Positions 17,898 through 26,252 are shown, counted from the stretch's first letter. The stretch: 64,000 nucleotides of DNA from an uncultured Bacteroidaceae bacterium (GCA_944320785.1 CALUIR010000003.1:1-64000); one strand, 5' to 3'. Notes: generated by a model from the letters alone, not told the origin. Program-made: numbers and translations.

Positions 17898-19136
17898 ATG
17901 AACAGGAAGAATTTGAAATATTGGATATTGTCTTTGGGCTGCCTCTTGGTGTTGCAGTCCTGTTTTAAGAACGATGAGGAGTATTGGGACGAGTCGGCCA
18001 CTATCCGTCTGGAGAATGCCATTCAGGACTACCGCAGCGTGTTGGTTAATTCTGAATACGGCTGGGTGATGGATTTCTATCCCGACCAGACTTTCACGGA
18101 AGGTGGTTTTGCTTATACCATGAAGTTTGGGGAGGATGGCAACGTGACTGTCGGCTATGAGTTGGCTGATCCTGCGGAAACTCGCACCAGCATGTATTCC
18201 ATTGAGGGCGGTGAAGGCCCGGTGCTGACGTTTGACACGTACAATGAATACATGCATTATTTCGCCAATCCCAGCCAGCAGAACTATGAAGGCCGTGGCG
18301 GTGATTATGAGTTTGTGTTACAACGTCGGAGTGATGCAGGTGATTATATCAGGACACTTGGACGCAAGTCGAAGAATCACATGCCCATGTACAAACTGAC
18401 CATGCCGATGAGTGACTATTTGCAGAAAGTTGACGAGAGTGCGGCTTTTTTGACGAATACAAATTTTGTGTTGTCGGATGGGACAAACACTTTGGCTTTG
18501 AAAAGGGATGTGGATGCAAAGGTGTTCATGACAGAGGAGGAAGTGGCTTATCCGTATGTATATACTGATACAGGCATACGCCTTTTGACCGCTTTGCCTT
18601 TAGGAGAAGATTCGGTAAACACTTTGAATTATGCAGAAGATATGAACACGATGCTTAGTGTTGGTGCATCTGTACAAGCAACCTTGGAGGGTACGGCTAT
18701 GGTGGATGGCATGTTTGAAAATATGGAACAGCGTTTTGCACATTATGAGTTTGTGGAAGTGAGTTCGGATATTCAGGCTTGTTATGACCGCTTTTTGGCT
18801 GCACTGTCGGCTGCTTCATCATCGTTGAATGAATTGTCTTGGGCTTATGATCGTCAGTCGCAGTCGTATGTACTATATGTAGGTGTGCGCCGGAATAGCA
18901 CGAACCGTGAAATATATTATCGTTTTAATGTTGTTTTGGATGGTGACAACGCCCAATTGACTTATGCGGGTACGGATGATAATGGAACGATTTATTTGGG
19001 ATACGATGGCATGCAGGATTTGATTAATGTGTTGAGCGGAAAAACCTATGCCATTTCTTCTTTGGAAGGGCCTTTGAATACAACGGTCATGCATTGGGAA
19101 AGTGGTTCTACATGGATGGATGTTTCGGTGGAATAA
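17898..19136 (+). CDS. DUF4302-type lipoprotein of the uptake locus
   Basis: A 412-residue lipoprotein (lipobox LQSC, Cys near residue 22). The N-terminal sequence, including RLENAIQDYRSVLVNSEYGWVMDFYP and a beta-rich continuation, is typical of the DUF4302 family, which almost always sits in SusCD-metallopeptidase loci. No catalytic motif is visible, so a surface ligand-binding role is the simplest guess. Base composition falls from the middle of this gene (about 18420 onward) and stays AT-rich into the next gene, unlike the upstream members of the operon. Confidence 0.78.
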   Translation: MNRKNLKYWILSLGCLLVLQSCFKNDEEYWDESATIRLENAIQDYRSVLVNSEYGWVMDFYPDQTFTEGGFAYTMKFGEDGNVTVGYELADPAETRTSMYSIEGGEGPVLTFDTYNEYMHYFANPSQQNYEGRGGDYEFVLQRRSDAGDYIRTLGRKSKNHMPMYKLTMPMSDYLQKVDESAAFLTNTNFVLSDGTNTLALKRDVDAKVFMTEEEVAYPYVYTDTGIRLLTALPLGEDSVNTLNYAEDMNTMLSVGASVQATLEGTAMVDGMFENMEQRFAHYEFVEVSSDIQACYDRFLAALSAASSSLNELSWAYDRQSQSYVLYVGVRRNSTNREIYYRFNVVLDGDNAQLTYAGTDDNGTIYLGYDGMQDLINVLSGKTYAISSLEGPLNTTVMHWESGSTWMDVSVE

Positions 19137-19178
19137 TGGATGGGAAAATAACTATTAACGCTTAAATATTGTTTGATT

Positions 19179-21053
19179 ATGAAAAAGGATTTAATGTTTG
19201 TCGCTTTGCTTTCGGCAGGGGTGGCTTTGAATAGTGCGGTTGCCCAGTCGATTCGTCCTTTGGACACGGATGTGAAGTTGGAAAGGACAGTGCCTGAAGC
19301 ACAGTCAAAAATGACTGCAAAAGATTTTATGCATATTACTTTGCCACAGGAAAAGGCACGGCAGATGCATTTGAGTAATCCTGTGAAATTGAATGGTTTT
19401 AATTTTTTTAAGGCACCAAATCGTGTGGCAGCAGAGGATTTGTCAGCTTATTATATTGAGCCGGTGGGTGCCCTTCATTTTGGAGTGAATTTGACTACAG
19501 GGGGGCTTTTTATCCCATCTTTGTTCCTTCCTGCTTTTAAGGATGTGCAATTCATTAATGCGTCTGTTGGAGACTTTGTTTCATGGTCAATGGGAGATTA
19601 TACAATGGACGAAGCCGTAGGGGCGGATAATAATAGTGTTGATGGCGATGGAAATCTGACACTGAAATTCCCGACAATAGGTGGAACTACTTCGATGTTG
19701 CCTACTATCACCGTTGCAGCTGATGATAACTCAACAGCTTCCTATTATTATGCACAAGATGCTGAATTCGATGGTAGGCCTGTTGGTGCTTCAGCTATTT
19801 TCTTTGGCATGCCTGTGGATTCTTTGTCCATGTGCGATTACCTCGCTGAGGGGGGATTTTTTATGGCCATGGATGATGAAAATTATTATGGCAGCATGAC
19901 TCGTGATGGTGTGAAATGTACATCTGTGATGTCATTGATTCGCCCGGCTGCTCCTTTGTATATAGAATCAATGTATATTATGGCAGTAGGTTCATACAAT
20001 GATGAAGGTGTGGTTACACGCAATCCTATTCCTGATGGCGGAACTTTGACTTTGACTCTTTATAAGGTGACAGAAGAAGGTACGATTACCGATGAAGTGA
20101 TTGCAACGTCAACAGCAACTCTGACAGGGGATGCACAGTCAACTATCACTCCGCTTACGGCTTTTGGCGATGGCTTTTATGCTGTTCATTTTGATTTTTA
20201 TGACATTGCAGATGATGGTTTTAAAGAGAAGGTCGCATTGACCATTGATGAGCCATTTGTGGCTGCTATTTCTGGCTTTGACCAAGAAGGTTTTGATGTT
20301 CGTTTCCCGTTTACGGTTGATAACAGCGGTATGATGGGAAGTGGTTATATGACCTTTGGGGATGAACTGTCTTTCTTTAGTCTGAATGATATATTAGGGA
20401 ACCAAGGATTTGAAGGAGGCGATCAACTTAATGCAACTCACTTGATGCTGCAGATGAACGCTGCATATACCTGTTTTGATTTTTATTTGGGTGAGCAAGG
20501 TGATGTGGTTGTGCCGGTAGAAGGAGGCATGGGCGTAACTGCTGTGGTTGACGGTACAACTTATTATGATATTGATATTGCATCTTCTTATCCTGTAGAG
20601 GATCCTGTTACAGGTGAAAGCTATGTATGGTTTAATTCGGAAGAAATGCCGGATTGGCTTACACTGTCGGTTGATGATTCTATGTATGACCAGATGAGTG
20701 TTCTTCTGTTTTATGTGGAAGGTGAGCCTTTGCCTGCTGGCGTGGAAGGGCGTTCTGCTGATATCACGATTTACACATTAGGCAATCAAGCAACATTCCG
20801 TGTGGTTCAAGGAGATGTGACTTCTATTTCTACGGTAGAAAATGCACAGTTGAACGTCATCAACAACGGCGACAGCTTTGCGTTGAGCTACGCTGAAGGC
20901 ATCCGTGGCGTGCAGGTAGTGAACGTGGCAGGCCAGGTTGTGGCTGACTATGCATTGGACGGCACGTCGGCAACCATCCCGGCTGCTACATTGGCGAAAG
21001 GCTTGTACATCTTGAAGTTCGACAATGGCCAGAGCGTGAAAGTCATGAAGTAA
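19179..21053 (+). CDS. Large secreted protein with T9SS-like C-terminal sorting domain
   Basis: A 624-residue exported protein starting at the ATG at 19179, with a signal peptide (residues 1-23, cleavage near AVAQ). The body is acidic, beta-rich and unrecognised, with repeated Asp/Gly turns and a BACON-like stretch (MPDWLTLSVDDSMYDQMSVLLFYVE). The last ~75 residues form a small beta-sandwich with VVNVAGQVV, ATLAKGLYILKF and a final VKVMK, like a type IX secretion C-terminal domain. Such domains also occur in Bacteroidales where T9SS use is uncertain. Last gene of the operon, with a terminator 30 bases on. The body is AT-rich, while the last ~230 bases switch to the GC-richer local style. Confidence 0.75.
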   Translation: MKKDLMFVALLSAGVALNSAVAQSIRPLDTDVKLERTVPEAQSKMTAKDFMHITLPQEKARQMHLSNPVKLNGFNFFKAPNRVAAEDLSAYYIEPVGALHFGVNLTTGGLFIPSLFLPAFKDVQFINASVGDFVSWSMGDYTMDEAVGADNNSVDGDGNLTLKFPTIGGTTSMLPTITVAADDNSTASYYYAQDAEFDGRPVGASAIFFGMPVDSLSMCDYLAEGGFFMAMDDENYYGSMTRDGVKCTSVMSLIRPAAPLYIESMYIMAVGSYNDEGVVTRNPIPDGGTLTLTLYKVTEEGTITDEVIATSTATLTGDAQSTITPLTAFGDGFYAVHFDFYDIADDGFKEKVALTIDEPFVAAISGFDQEGFDVRFPFTVDNSGMMGSGYMTFGDELSFFSLNDILGNQGFEGGDQLNATHLMLQMNAAYTCFDFYLGEQGDVVVPVEGGMGVTAVVDGTTYYDIDIASSYPVEDPVTGESYVWFNSEEMPDWLTLSVDDSMYDQMSVLLFYVEGEPLPAGVEGRSADITIYTLGNQATFRVVQGDVTSISTVENAQLNVINNGDSFALSYAEGIRGVQVVNVAGQVVADYALDGTSATIPAATLAKGLYILKFDNGQSVKVMK

Positions 21054-21082
21054 TATCATCAGGGTTTCAATCCTGAAATAGA

Positions 21083-21111
21083 AAAAGCACCTCGCAAGGG
21101 GTGCTTTTTTT
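21083..21111 (+). terminator. Rho-independent terminator of the susC operon
   Basis: AAAAGCACCTC pairs with GGGGTGCTTTT (one G-T pair) around GCAA, followed by a T run to 21111. Confidence 0.9.
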
Positions 21112-21317
21112 ATTGAATGCCTTTGGGGATTGGGAATGATTCCGCCCGGTTGCATGCCTGCACATGTTGCTATGGCAAGGGCATATTTGCCAAAATGTCG
21201 CATATTCTGGCTGTATATCCCTGTTTGTTGGCAAACATGGTTTCATTTTGATTTTTTAGGGTTCGGGAAATTCGGTTTCTCGATACTTTTTCCCATATTT
21301 GCTGAAAATCTGATATT

Positions 21318-22238
21318 ATGCAACCGATTAGGACTTTTGACCAATTGACCGCCCATCTGAAATCGCTGAAGAAGCGGAAAAGGGTGGCTGTGGTCTGCGC
21401 GAATGATGAGAACACCGAGTATGCCATTGCCCGCTCCTTGGAGGAAGGGATTGCGGAATTCCGGATGATTGGCAATGCCGATTTGATAGAGAAATACGCC
21501 ACGCTGAAGAAATATCCCGGTTTTGTGGAAATCATCGACATAAAGGACCCGGACGAGGCGGCACGCGAAGCCGTGCGCATGGTGCGCGAAGGCGGGGCGG
21601 ACATCCTGATGAAAGGCATCATCAATACCGACAACCTGCTTCACGCCATCCTCGACAAGGAAAAGGGGCTGCTTCCCAAGGGGAAAGTGCTGACGCACCT
21701 TTCGGTGGTGCAGATTCCTACTTATGACAAGTTGCTGTTTTTTTCGGACGCGGCGGTGATACCCCGCCCCACGTTGCAGCAGCGCATTGAGATGATTTGG
21801 TATGCCATCCACACGTGCCGGAAGTTCGGCATCAAGCAGCCGCGCATTGCCTTGATTCATTGCACGGAGAAGGTGAGCGCCAAGTTCCCGCATTCATTGG
21901 ATTATGTGAACATCGTGGAACTGGCCGAGGCGGGCGAGTTCGGCGATGTGGTCATCGACGGCCCCTTGGACGTGAAGACCGCTTGCGAGAAGACCAGCGG
22001 CAACATCAAGGGGATTGCTTCGCCCATTGACGGCGAGGCCGACGTGCTGATATTTCCCAACATCGAGTCGGGCAATGCATTCTACAAGACGGTTTCCCTG
22101 TTTTGCCATGCCGACATGGCCGGATTGCTGCAAGGCCCTGTCTGCCCTGTGGTGCTTCCTTCGAGGAGCGATTCGGGACATTCCAAATATTACAGTTTGG
22201 CCATGGCCTGCTTGTCCAGCGAGCCGAATGCCTTTTAA
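21318..22238 (+). CDS. ptb: Phosphate butyryltransferase
   Basis: A 306-residue cytoplasmic enzyme of the phosphate acetyl/butyryltransferase fold, exchanging butyryl-CoA (or branched-chain acyl-CoA) with phosphate to give acyl-phosphate. Seen: RVAVVCANDENTEYAIARSLEEG at the start, GGADILMKGIINTDNLLHAILD in the middle, and late DVLIFPNIESGNAFYKT and ending PSRSDSGHSKYYSLAMA, all typical of the family. It is directly followed by a butyrate kinase gene, which supports butyryl rather than acetyl use. The 206 bases upstream show no clear promoter. Confidence 0.93.
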   Translation: MQPIRTFDQLTAHLKSLKKRKRVAVVCANDENTEYAIARSLEEGIAEFRMIGNADLIEKYATLKKYPGFVEIIDIKDPDEAAREAVRMVREGGADILMKGIINTDNLLHAILDKEKGLLPKGKVLTHLSVVQIPTYDKLLFFSDAAVIPRPTLQQRIEMIWYAIHTCRKFGIKQPRIALIHCTEKVSAKFPHSLDYVNIVELAEAGEFGDVVIDGPLDVKTACEKTSGNIKGIASPIDGEADVLIFPNIESGNAFYKTVSLFCHADMAGLLQGPVCPVVLPSRSDSGHSKYYSLAMACLSSEPNAF

Positions 22239-22258
22239 CCCCAATGAAAGGAGAGAAA

Positions 22259-23317
22259 ATGAGAATTTTAGCGATAAACCCCGGTTCCACCTCCACGAAG
22301 TTTGCCGTGTTTGAGGATGAAAAGCCTTTGTACCATGCCACTATCCGCCACGCCCTCTCGGACTTGGCGCATTTCCCTTCGGTGGCCGACCAGTATGAAT
22401 ACCGCAAGCAGTTGGTCCTCGATGCCTTGGCAAAGGAGGGGATACCGTTGGATTTCCGTGCCGTGGTGGGGCGCGGGGGCTTGCTGAAGCCGATGCCGGG
22501 CGGCGTTTTTGAGGTGAATGAGCGGATGTGCCGTGACATCCGGGCCGCCAAGCGGCAGCATGCCTGCAACTTGGGCGGTTTGATTGCCGCCGAGCTTGCG
22601 GCAGGCATCGAGGGATGCCATGCTTACATTGCCGATGCGGGCGTGACCGATGAACTGGACGACATCGCAAGGGTGACGGGCAATCCCCTGTTCCCTAAAA
22701 TCACGATATTCCATGCGTTGAACCAGAAAGCCGTGGCCCGCCGTTATGCGGCTTCTGTCGGGCGGCGGTATGAAGACATGAACCTGGTGGTGGCTCACCT
22801 TGGAGGCGGCATATCTGTCGGGGCGCACCGGCAGGGGCGTGTCGTGGATGTGAACAATGCTTTGGATGGGAGCGGGCCGTTTTCGCCGGAGCGTTCCGGC
22901 ACGATACAGGCCGGTGAACTGGTCAATGCTTGCTTCAGCGGCCGGTACACGAAAGAAGAAGTGACATCCATGATATTCGGGAAAGGCGGGCTGATGTCGC
23001 ATTTCGGCACGAACGACGCGAAGCTGTTGAGCGAACGCGCCAAGAGCGACCCTCGCGTGGCGTTGGTCATCGACGCGATGCTGTATAATGTCTGCAAGGA
23101 AATCGGGGCTTTGTGCGTGGCGTTGTGCGGCCATGTGGATGCCATCCTGCTGACCGGCGGCATTGCCTACGACAAGGAATGGATGGCGAAAATCACGGAA
23201 CGGGTGCAATTCCTGGCGCCGGTGCATGTGTATCCCGGCGAGGATGAACTGGAGGCTTTGGCCTTGAGCGGCCTCCGCGCTTTGCGGGGCGAGGAAGGAG
23301 TGCAGGAATATGTCTGA
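22259..23317 (+). CDS. buk: Butyrate kinase
   Basis: A 352-residue acetate/butyrate-kinase-family enzyme that turns acyl-phosphate plus ADP into the acid plus ATP. Start at 22259 chosen because AAAGGAGAGAAA precedes it and the family N-terminus RILAINPGSTSTKFAVF begins there; a longer open frame upstream is not coding. Other motifs: VGRGGLLKPMPGGVFEVNE, a VVAHLGGGISVG phosphate loop, and a late DAILLTGGIAYD. It lies 20 bases after ptb. The rest of a butyrate pathway (thiolase, crotonase, butyryl-CoA dehydrogenase) is not in the window, so isobutyrate or isovalerate formation from amino acids is an equal option. Confidence 0.94.
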   Translation: MRILAINPGSTSTKFAVFEDEKPLYHATIRHALSDLAHFPSVADQYEYRKQLVLDALAKEGIPLDFRAVVGRGGLLKPMPGGVFEVNERMCRDIRAAKRQHACNLGGLIAAELAAGIEGCHAYIADAGVTDELDDIARVTGNPLFPKITIFHALNQKAVARRYAASVGRRYEDMNLVVAHLGGGISVGAHRQGRVVDVNNALDGSGPFSPERSGTIQAGELVNACFSGRYTKEEVTSMIFGKGGLMSHFGTNDAKLLSERAKSDPRVALVIDAMLYNVCKEIGALCVALCGHVDAILLTGGIAYDKEWMAKITERVQFLAPVHVYPGEDELEALALSGLRALRGEEGVQEYV

Positions 23318-23347
23318 GCCTTTGGCGGGATTTCCCCTTGGCGCCGG

Positions 23348-23656
23348 TCAGGATTTGTAGGTCCTTTTCGGGTTCTTGGGGAACCATCCCTTTTTGACGC
23401 GCTCCTCTTGCTCGAAGATTTCCTTGATGGACCAGAAGGAGGAAAAGGCAAACACGCCGAGGATGGAGGCGGCCATCACGTTCTTTATCAGGACGGAGCC
23501 GATGAGCGCCAAGATGCCGAGCAGCAGGAACAGCCACCAGCAGCGCGTGCCCCAGTGGTATTCCGCCTTGATGACCACGGGATGGAAAAGGCCGATGATG
23601 AGGAAAGTGCTGGCTCCGATGGCGAGGCCTGTGAAATGAATCAGGTTCAGTTCCAT
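23348..23656 (-). CDS. DUF4491 family small membrane protein
   Basis: A 102-residue membrane protein with three hydrophobic segments: FTGLAIGASTFLIIGLFHPVV, WWLFLLLGILALIGSVLI, and VMAASILGVFAFSSFWSI. It ends in the charged tail EERVKKGWFPKNPKRTYKS. The pattern, including HPVVIKAEYHWGTRCWW, matches DUF4491, a Bacteroidota family of unknown function. The start at 23656 is chosen because the upstream extension is proline- and arginine-rich with no family resemblance. It lies 81 bases downstream of the Lrp gene on the same strand. Confidence 0.85.
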   Translation of the reverse strand: MELNLIHFTGLAIGASTFLIIGLFHPVVIKAEYHWGTRCWWLFLLLGILALIGSVLIKNVMAASILGVFAFSSFWSIKEIFEQEERVKKGWFPKNPKRTYKS

Positions 23657-23737
23657 GATTGATGGTTGTGGCCTGCGTGGCCGCCGCTTTTCCTGTTGGC
23701 CAGGCATGGGCGGCGGCGCGGGCAGGCAGGGTTTCGT

Positions 23738-24196
23738 TTAATCTTTGATGGGGACTTCCTTTTTGATGCTTTGCTCCAAGGAAATCAGGGTTTCTGTGGC
23801 GGTCACGCCGGGGATTTCCTGTATCTTGTTGTTCAACAGTTCCATCAGGTGTTCGTTGTCGCGGGCATACACTTTGGTCAGCATCGTGTAAGGGCCTGTG
23901 GTGAAGTGGCACTCCACGATTTCCGGTATGTTCTCTAATTGGGCCACGACTTCCTTGTACATGGAACCTTTTTCCAGCTTGATGCCGATGTAGGTGCAGG
24001 TGCTATAGCCTAAGCTCTTGGGATTGACGTGGTAGCCGGAGCCGATGATGACGCCGAGGTCGATCAACCTTTGCACGCGTTGGTGGATGGCTGCGCGCGA
24101 AACGCCGCATTCTGCGGCCACATCCTTGAACGGGATGCGCGCATTCTGCGAAATGATTGCTAAGATTTGCTTGTCAAGCTTGTCAATTTTCTCCAT
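23738..24196 (-). CDS. Lrp/AsnC family transcriptional regulator
   Basis: A 152-residue DNA-binding regulator. The N-terminal helix-turn-helix (about residues 5-60: LDKQILAIISQNARIPFKDVAAECGVSRAAIHQRVQRLIDLGVI) is followed by the GYHVNPKSLGY linker and a C-terminal RAM ligand-binding, oligomerising domain (about 70-145). Full length for the family. Lrp-type proteins sense amino acids and act as octamers. Its position beside ptb-buk is suggestive of amino-acid-derived acyl-CoA metabolism, but no target is proven. A -7 element precedes it at 24236-24243. Confidence 0.93.
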   Translation of the reverse strand: MEKIDKLDKQILAIISQNARIPFKDVAAECGVSRAAIHQRVQRLIDLGVIIGSGYHVNPKSLGYSTCTYIGIKLEKGSMYKEVVAQLENIPEIVECHFTTGPYTMLTKVYARDNEHLMELLNNKIQEIPGVTATETLISLEQSIKKEVPIKD

Positions 24197-24235
24197 AATA
24201 TCAACAACTTTGGTTTGTACTTATCATATTGTAAG

Positions 24236-24243
24236 CAAATATA
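24236..24243 (-). promoter_or_regulatory. Probable -7 element of the Lrp/AsnC gene
   Basis: On the minus strand TATATTTG, a match to TAnnTTTG, 40 bases before the start codon. No -33 TTTG at the right spacing. Confidence 0.45.
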
Positions 24244-24480
24244 AGGGTATTTTTTAATATGCCGCTATAAAAGATGAAAAAACTGGATAATAATTTCCTT
24301 TTTGCGTTAAAAATGGCAATGATGGCGACAGCAAAGGGCGTTTGGGTGCGTTCTTGCCGGCGCATGGGCCGTTTTTCCGGGAGGGGCGTGAAAACTTTCC
24401 AAAGGTTTTGCTCCAGGCCTTCCAAGGTTTTCCGGCATCTTTCAAGAACATTTTCAAAATCTTCCTGAAGAATTGCATGG
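24244..24480. other. Intergenic stretch with degenerate repeat, no gene
   Basis: Short open frames exist on both strands but none has protein-like composition. CCAAAGGTTTT and CCAAGGTTTT occur 22 bases apart (24400-24431), and the stretch ends CTTCCTGAAGAATTGCATGG, directly touching palindrome array B. A similar pair (21 bases apart) and a similar ending with TTGCATGGA recur at 41738-41882, so this looks like one copy of a dispersed degenerate repeat of roughly 80-150 bases. Confidence 0.5.
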
Positions 24481-24541
24481 ACGATTACTAATCGTATTGC
24501 ATGACGATTACTAATCGTATGGCGTGACGATTACTAATCGT
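24481..24541 (+). repeat. Array B: three 15-bp palindromes at 23-bp period
   Basis: ACGATTACTAATCGT at 24481-24495, 24504-24518 and 24527-24541: identical copies, starts exactly 23 bases apart, spacers ATTGCATG and ATGGCGTG. It lies between the 3' end of the FKBP operon (terminator at 24584) and the Lrp promoter. Same element as at 9246 and 49214. The right flank ATCGGGA matches the reverse complement of the left flank of the array at 49214. Confidence 0.95.
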
Positions 24542-24580
24542 ATCGGGATTTTGCCGGGAGCGGCGGCTGTTTTGCTGAAA

Positions 24581-24613
24581 AAGAAAGGCATGGCCCATGG
24601 CCATGCCTTTTTG
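24581..24613 (-). terminator. Rho-independent terminator of the FKBP operon
   Basis: Perfect 12-bp stem AAAGGCATGGCC (24584-24595) with GGCCATGCCTTT (24599-24610) and a CAT turn. Read on the minus strand it is followed by CTTTTT, placing it 26 bases after the FKBP stop. Confidence 0.85.
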
Positions 24614-24638
24614 CTTTTGTTGGGGGGAAGCGTTGCGC

Positions 24639-25517
24639 TTATTTCACGATGTCCACCAGTTCCACCTCGAAAATCAGGGCAGAGAACGGCTTGATGGTGC
24701 CGTGGTCCTGTGCGCCGTAGGCCAGTTCCTGCGGGATGTAGAGTTCCCACTTGGAGCCGACGGGCATCATCGTGAGGGCTTCTGTCCAGCCTTTGATGAC
24801 TTGGTTGGCCATGAACGTGGCAGGCTCCTTGCCGTGCTTGCTGGAACTGTCGAACTCCGTTCCGTCCACCAGCGTGCCTCTGTAGTGTACTTTCACGCGG
24901 TCGGTGGCTTTCGGCGTGGCGCCTTTCCCTTCCACGAGGATTTTATATTGCAGTCCGCTGGGGGTGGTCTTCACGCCTTCCTTGGCTTTGTTTTCTTCAA
25001 GGAATTGGATGCCTGCGGCTTTGTTGTCGCCATACAGCTTTTCCATGGTGCGTTCTTTCACCACCTCCATCTGGGTGCGCATGTAGGTGCGTGCGCTGTC
25101 CATCGTCATGATGCCGCTGTCGTTGTGGATGCCGGCCACGAATCCGGCCATGAAGTTGGCCAGGCTGACGGATTGCGTGGAGTCCTTCCCGAAGAGTTCG
25201 CGGTTGATGCCTTCCATCATGTTGCGGCTGATTTGCTGCCCGATTTGCAGCCCGGCCATATAGGCCACGTCTTTTTTGCTGGTGCTGTTCACGCCTTCAT
25301 TCAGCCCTCTGTAGAAATCGTTCATGTAGGCGGAGTCCACGCCCACGCGGTTCACCAGGTAGGGAACCAGTCCTTGGCTGTTGGCCATGCCGAGGGCATA
25401 TGACAGGGTGTCGATGTCGGTGGCGAGATTTGCTTTGGGGCTTTGTGCCGTGCAGGAAACCATGCCTGCCATCATGGCGGCACTGACCATGAGAATACCG
25501 AATTTTTTCATTTTCAT
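24639..25517 (-). CDS. FKBP-type peptidyl-prolyl isomerase lipoprotein (FkpA-like)
   Basis: A 292-residue exported isomerase. The signal peptide ends in lipobox MVSC (Cys near residue 22), so it is anchored to a membrane facing the periplasm or surface. A helical FKBP N-terminal dimerisation domain (about 30-165) is followed by the catalytic FKBP domain (about 190-290). The latter shows VKVHYRGTLVDGTEFDSS, the VIKGWTEAL segment, a WELYIPQELAYG strand and final LIFEVELVDI. It assists folding of exported proteins. It lies 15 bases after a second FKBP gene that lacks a signal peptide; the pair looks like a duplication with different locations. Confidence 0.93.
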   Translation of the reverse strand: MKMKKFGILMVSAAMMAGMVSCTAQSPKANLATDIDTLSYALGMANSQGLVPYLVNRVGVDSAYMNDFYRGLNEGVNSTSKKDVAYMAGLQIGQQISRNMMEGINRELFGKDSTQSVSLANFMAGFVAGIHNDSGIMTMDSARTYMRTQMEVVKERTMEKLYGDNKAAGIQFLEENKAKEGVKTTPSGLQYKILVEGKGATPKATDRVKVHYRGTLVDGTEFDSSSKHGKEPATFMANQVIKGWTEALTMMPVGSKWELYIPQELAYGAQDHGTIKPFSALIFEVELVDIVK

Positions 25518-25532
25518 TTGTTTAAGAATGTT

Positions 25533-26120
25533 TTATTGTAATACTTCAATGAGTTCCACGTCGAAGATGAGCGTGCTGTGGGGAGGTATCATCTCGCCTG
25601 CCCCTTGCGCTCCGTAACCTAATTCTGCCGGGATGTACAGGCGCCATTTCGCGCCTTCGCCCATCCGTTGCAGGGCTTCTGTCCATCCGGGAATCACTTG
25701 GTTCACGCCGAACACGGCGGGTTGGCCGCGCCGGATGGAACTGTCGAACAAAGTCCCGTCAATGAGTGTGCCTTCGTAATGGCATTTCACCTTGTCTGTG
25801 GTTTTGGGTTTCTTGCCGTTGCCTTCTTTCAGCACTTCATATTGCAGCCCGCTGGGCAGCGTATGGATGGCAGGGTTCTTCTTGTTCGCTTCCAGGAACG
25901 CTTTGCCCTTTTCCCGGTTTTCGGAGTTGGCCTTGCTTTCCAGTTCCTCAAAGTATTTGTTGACGATGTCACGCGCTTCCTTGTGGGTGATGGCCGTAGG
26001 GTTGCCTTCCAACACGTCTTTCACCGCTTGCGCGAAGTCGTCCACCTGAAGTCCCCTTGCGCCCATGCTCCAGAGGTTCTGGCCGATGCCCAGGCCGATT
26101 GCATAACTGAATTTGTCCAT
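25533..26120 (-). CDS. FKBP-type peptidyl-prolyl isomerase, no signal peptide
   Basis: A 195-residue isomerase with a shortened helical N-domain (residues 1-80, starting MDKFSYAIGLGIGQNL) and a complete FKBP domain (about 90-195). The catalytic domain has VKCHYEGTLIDGTLFDSS, VIPGWTEALQRM, a LYIPAELGYG strand and IFDVELIEVLQ. No signal peptide or lipobox is visible, so it is probably cytoplasmic, unlike its operon partner. It is first in the two-gene operon; a minus-strand -7 element TATTTTTG lies at 26192-26199, though without a -33 match. Confidence 0.92.
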   Translation of the reverse strand: MDKFSYAIGLGIGQNLWSMGARGLQVDDFAQAVKDVLEGNPTAITHKEARDIVNKYFEELESKANSENREKGKAFLEANKKNPAIHTLPSGLQYEVLKEGNGKKPKTTDKVKCHYEGTLIDGTLFDSSIRRGQPAVFGVNQVIPGWTEALQRMGEGAKWRLYIPAELGYGAQGAGEMIPPHSTLIFDVELIEVLQ

Positions 26121-26191
26121 CTGTAGTCGTTCGTATGGTTAAAACTTGCTTTGTCACAGGCAGATAAAGGCTGCCTCCTTTTTGAGCCGCA

Positions 26192-26199
26192 CAAAAATA
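26192..26199 (-). promoter_or_regulatory. Probable -7 element of the FKBP operon
   Basis: TATTTTTG on the minus strand, 72 bases before the first FKBP start. The -33 element is not recognisable. Confidence 0.4.
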
Positions 26200-26244
26200 G
26201 ACTTTTTATTTGAATGGATAGGGCTTTGCAGTTTTAATTTTTAT

Positions 26245-26252
26245 TATTTTTG
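26245..26252 (+). promoter_or_regulatory. Probable -7 element of the sirtuin gene
   Basis: TATTTTTG, with a TTTG at 26225-26228 but only a 16-base spacer, shorter than the usual 19. It lies 38 bases before the start codon. Confidence 0.45.

Noticed and set aside
22103..22258. N-terminal extension of butyrate kinase
   Set aside because: The extension overlaps the end of ptb in another frame, and a strong ribosome binding site plus the family start place the true start at 22259.
24254..24478. Short open frames between Lrp and the palindrome array
   Set aside because: Frames exist on both strands with Lys/Arg/Ser-rich, low-complexity products and no ribosome binding site; the region fits a degenerate repeat better.
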